Part shown: one piece after another, positions 11,632 to 14,461 of the stretch | Layout: each line of letters opens with the position of its first letter | Numbering within the stretch: the stretch's first letter is position 1 | Assembly (NCBI GenBank): GCA_900550965.1 | Contig: URUC01000052.1 | Location: 1-14,461, forward strand | Reading direction: 5' to 3' | Length of the DNA stretch: 14,461 nt | Source of the DNA: an uncultured Collinsella sp. | GTDB taxonomy: Bacteria; Actinomycetota; Coriobacteriia; Coriobacteriales; Coriobacteriaceae | The notes under the pieces: model-generated | Told to the model about the DNA's origin: nothing | Seen by the model: only the letters and a program-made list of their open reading frames with translations | Database searches by the model: none | Translations under genes and position numbers: made by a program

Positions 11632-14361
11632 ATGTCTGAAAAGCGCCGCACCTTTGCCGTTATCGACGGCAACTCGCTCATGCATCGCGCCTTCCACGCC
11701 GTGCCGCCGACCATGAACGCGCCGGACGGTCGCCCCACCAACGCGATTTTTGGCTTTCTGAACATGTTCCTCAAGATGATCGATGCCTTTAATCCCGACG
11801 GCGTTGTCGTGGCGTTTGACAAGGGCAAGCCGCGCGTGCGTATGGAGATGCTGCCGCAGTACAAGGCGCAGCGCCCGCCCATGGACCCCGACCTGCACGC
11901 GCAGTTCCCCATGATCAAGGAGCTGCTCGGTGCGCTCAATGTGCCGATTCTGCAGTCCGAGGGCTGGGAAGGCGACGATATCCTGGGAACCATGGCGCGC
12001 TTGGGTGAGGAGGCCGGCTGCGACATGCTGCTGGTGACCGGTGATCGCGATATGTATCAGCTCGTGACTGAGCACGTCAACGTGGTCTCGACTCGTAAGG
12101 GCCTGTCCGACGTGGCGATCATGACGCCCGAGAGCGTGGACGATCTGTATCACGGCATCACGCCGGCGCTCGTGCCCGACTTTTATGGTCTGAAGGGCGA
12201 CACGTCCGATAACATTCCCGGCGTACCGGGCATCGGCCCCAAAAAGGCGAGCGCGCTCATTGCGCAGTACGGTAGCCTGGACGAGGTCATCGCACACGCC
12301 GATGAGGTCAAGGGCAAGATGGGCGAAAACCTGCGTGCGCACATCGACGATGCGCTGCTGAGCCGCAAGGTCGCAACCATTCGCACCGATGCGCCCGTCG
12401 AGCTCGACTTTGACGAAACATCCTTCCCAGCGTTTTCTGCCGATGAGGTTTCCGCGGCGCTGGGTACGCTTGGTATCACCGCCATGCAGAACCGTTTCTT
12501 GGCACTGATCGGTGACGAGGGTGGCGCTGCTGCCAGCACGTTTGAGATTCCCGCCGTTTTGCGCGCAGCCGCCGGCGATGCTGGCGCGCTTGGTGCCGTT
12601 GCGGCTGAGGTCTCCCGCGTGATTGATGCCGGCGAGTGGGTCGCCGCCGTTGTGGACGATGACAAGGAAGAGGGCGCGCTCTTTGGGCTGACGCGCACGC
12701 TGTGGTTGGCGACGTCCAAGGGCCTGTTTGCGCTCGAGGAGGGCGACAGCGGTGCGGCGGCTGAGGTTGAGGGCTTCAACTTCGCCCACGGCGTGATTGC
12801 CGGCGTGCTCGCGCGTCTGTTTATGGAAGGCCGTGTGGCGAGCCCGGATATGAAGGCGCTTCTGCATGAGCTTTCGCCCATCGATTCTTCTGAGCTCGAG
12901 CTCATGGATCCGCTGGCAGTCGATTCTACGCGCATCTTCGATACCGTTGTTGCCGCCTACCTGTTGGATTCCGACCGCTCCGAGTTTGACGAGGTGTATC
13001 TGGCCGATACGTATCTGCAGATGGCGCTGCCTGCGGCGCGCGGCGCAGAGGGTGCTGCGCCCGCCGCTCGCACGGCGGCCTTGACGCTGGCGCTGGTTGC
13101 ACCGCTGCGTGACCGCATGGCCCGCGAGAACGCCGCCAACGTGTTCGATGGGATCGAGATGCCGCTCGTGCCGGTGCTTGCCAAGATGGAGCGCGCGGGC
13201 ATGCTCGTGGACCCCGACCGCCTGCACAGTCTGTCCGAGGGCCTGGCGACCCAGATTGCCGAGGTCGAGCGCAGCATTCGCGACCTGGCCGGCGACGAGA
13301 CCTTTAACATCGGCAGCCCCATGCAACTCTCGCACGTGCTGTTTGATGTTATGGGACTTCCGACCAAGGGCCTCAAAAAGACCAAGCGCGGCTACTATTC
13401 GACCAACGCCAAGGTGCTGAGCGACCTTGCCCGCGACCACGAGATCGTGCGCCTGATTTTGGACTGGCGTGAGAAGTCCAAGATTAAGTCGACCTATCTG
13501 GACACGCTGGGCCCGCTGCGCCGTGGTGACGGGCGTGTGCACACCACGTACAACCAGACCATCACCGCGACGGGGCGCCTGTCTTCGAGCGACCCCAATC
13601 TGCAAAACATTCCGACGCGCTCGGAGCTGGGGCGTACCGTCAAGACGGCGTTCTCGGCGGGCGAGGGCAGCGTCTTTTTGGCGGTGGACTACTCGCAGAT
13701 TGAGTTGCGTTTGCTGGCGCATCTTTCGGGAGACGAGCACCTGGTGCGCGCCTTTAACGAGGGCGAAGACTTCCATGCCGAGACGGCCGCGCGCGTGTTT
13801 GGCGTGCCGGTTTCCGAGGTGACGCCCGACTTGCGCAGCCGCGCTAAGGCCGTGAACTTTGGCATCGTGTACGGTCAGCAGGCCTACGGTCTGTCGCAGT
13901 CGTTGCACATCTCGATGGCCGAGGCGCGCGACATGATCGACCGCTACTACGAGGCCTACCCGGGTGTGCGTACGTTCCTCGACAGCGTGGTGGCACGTGC
14001 CAAGCAGACGGGCTACGCCGAGACCATGTACGGCCGCCGGCGTCATATTCCGGAGCTCAAGGCCAAAAACCCGCAACTCCGCGGCTTTGGCGAGCGCACG
14101 GCCATGAACCACCCCATGCAGGGCACCGCGGCCGACATCATCAAGATCGCCATGGCCCGCGTGAGCCGCCGCCTGGAAGAAGAGGGTTTTGCCGCCCACA
14201 TGATCTTGCAGGTACACGACGAACTGGACTTTGAGTGCCCCGTCAACGAAGTCGAGCGCCTAACCACCATGGTCCGCGACGTCATGGAACACGTAGTAGA
14301 CCTCCGCGTACCGTTGATCGCCGAAGCCAGCACCGGCATAACCTGGGCCGACGCGAAATAG
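11632..14361 (+). CDS. polA: DNA polymerase I
   Basis: The 909-residue protein is family A DNA polymerase I, which removes RNA primers and fills repair gaps. Residues 1-290 form the 5' nuclease: IDGNSLMHRAF, VAFDKGKPRVR, EGWEGDDILG (110-119), VTGDRDMYQLV (135-145) and GLKGDTSDNIPGVPGIGPKKA (186-206), all metal residues present. The 3'-5' exonuclease region (about 300-500) keeps the fold length, but the acidic motifs have decayed: the first motif reads WVAAVVDDD and the second SPDMKALL. It therefore should not proofread, as in Taq and several Gram-positive relatives. The polymerase is intact: TATGRLSSSDPNLQNIP (645-661), motif A DYSQIELRLLAH with Asp686, motif B RSRAKAVNFGIVYGQQAYG (735-753), motif C VHDE with Asp863. 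The start has gcgagg seven bases ahead. A candidate -10 (TAAACT at 11584) is weak. Confidence 0.97.
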   Translation: MSEKRRTFAVIDGNSLMHRAFHAVPPTMNAPDGRPTNAIFGFLNMFLKMIDAFNPDGVVVAFDKGKPRVRMEMLPQYKAQRPPMDPDLHAQFPMIKELLGALNVPILQSEGWEGDDILGTMARLGEEAGCDMLLVTGDRDMYQLVTEHVNVVSTRKGLSDVAIMTPESVDDLYHGITPALVPDFYGLKGDTSDNIPGVPGIGPKKASALIAQYGSLDEVIAHADEVKGKMGENLRAHIDDALLSRKVATIRTDAPVELDFDETSFPAFSADEVSAALGTLGITAMQNRFLALIGDEGGAAASTFEIPAVLRAAAGDAGALGAVAAEVSRVIDAGEWVAAVVDDDKEEGALFGLTRTLWLATSKGLFALEEGDSGAAAEVEGFNFAHGVIAGVLARLFMEGRVASPDMKALLHELSPIDSSELELMDPLAVDSTRIFDTVVAAYLLDSDRSEFDEVYLADTYLQMALPAARGAEGAAPAARTAALTLALVAPLRDRMARENAANVFDGIEMPLVPVLAKMERAGMLVDPDRLHSLSEGLATQIAEVERSIRDLAGDETFNIGSPMQLSHVLFDVMGLPTKGLKKTKRGYYSTNAKVLSDLARDHEIVRLILDWREKSKIKSTYLDTLGPLRRGDGRVHTTYNQTITATGRLSSSDPNLQNIPTRSELGRTVKTAFSAGEGSVFLAVDYSQIELRLLAHLSGDEHLVRAFNEGEDFHAETAARVFGVPVSEVTPDLRSRAKAVNFGIVYGQQAYGLSQSLHISMAEARDMIDRYYEAYPGVRTFLDSVVARAKQTGYAETMYGRRRHIPELKAKNPQLRGFGERTAMNHPMQGTAADIIKIAMARVSRRLEEEGFAAHMILQVHDELDFECPVNEVERLTTMVRDVMEHVVDLRVPLIAEASTGITWADAK

Positions 14362-14461
14362 GGAAGCACTCCGTAAGGCAAGCTCGCCCAAGACGCAAGC
14401 CCCCACATACTTAAGATTTGGGACAAACACTACTGATTAATTTGTCTCGCGGTCTAGATCG
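14362..14461. other. Right edge after polA, with a small hairpin
   Basis: No gene is seen in the last 100 bases. Bases 14420-14427 (gggacaaa) pair with 14441-14448 (tttgtctc) over eight base pairs, one of them G-T, around a 13-base loop. There is no T-run after it, so it is not a clear polA terminator. Confidence 0.4.

Noticed and set aside
11533..14217. 894-codon open frame on the minus strand opposite polA
   Set aside because: It lies wholly antisense to an unmistakable DNA polymerase I and is His/Arg/Gly-rich with no recognisable domain. It arises from the strong G/C third-position bias of the real gene.
1..14461. Defence island, toxin-antitoxin pair, CRISPR array or prophage segment
   Set aside because: No nuclease, helicase, integrase, transposase, paired small toxin genes or spaced repeats are visible. 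The PARG-like and pentapeptide genes are single and each has its own terminator.

Overview
The window looks like chromosomal core DNA from a high-GC Gram-positive bacterium. My best guess is a gut Coriobacteriia member close to Collinsella. This is inferred from base composition, gene content and style (short-form ThiC, DNA polymerase I with a decayed proofreading domain, TIGR02452 protein, Qnr-like pentapeptide protein), not from a marker gene. Thirteen protein genes are supported. There are no rRNAs, tRNAs, CRISPR arrays, insertion sequences or prophage genes.

Layout. Bases 59-137 hold a perfect 26-bp inverted repeat. On the minus strand follows a phosphate-uptake pair: a Pit permease (853-1902) with its PhoU-like DUF47 partner (162-785) downstream. 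Five plus-strand genes come next: a small unknown protein (2131-2490), a Bax-inhibitor-1/YetJ-type membrane protein (2575-3270), a TIGR02452 PARG-like macrodomain protein (3411-4526), an SGNH/GDSL esterase (4605-5264) and a Qnr/MfpA-like pentapeptide-repeat protein (5344-5994). Most of these are separated by clear intrinsic terminators, so they look like single-gene transcripts. A bidirectional hairpin at 5976-6042 separates them from thiD (6085-6915) and thiC (7094-8428) on the minus strand. thiC is preceded by a TPP riboswitch that contains its ribosome-binding site. Divergent from thiC is a small anchored protein (8600-9115). Then come yaaA (9156-9965) and an M18 aminopeptidase (10068-11465) on the minus strand. 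Divergent from the aminopeptidase is polA (11632-14361).

How the genes work together. ThiC and ThiD make the pyrimidine half of thiamine. The thiazole and coupling enzymes are not here. Pit and DUF47 form a low-affinity phosphate import unit. YaaA (peroxide protection) and PolA (repair synthesis) both concern DNA maintenance but are not co-transcribed.

Most interesting: the PARG-like protein has QEA where catalytically active family members have QEE. The pentapeptide protein has a Cys-rich coil and a Qnr-like tail, and its last codons lie in its own terminator stem. Several long intergenic palindromes look like repeat elements or operators. I see no complete new multi-gene system. No intergenic gap exceeds 300 bases.
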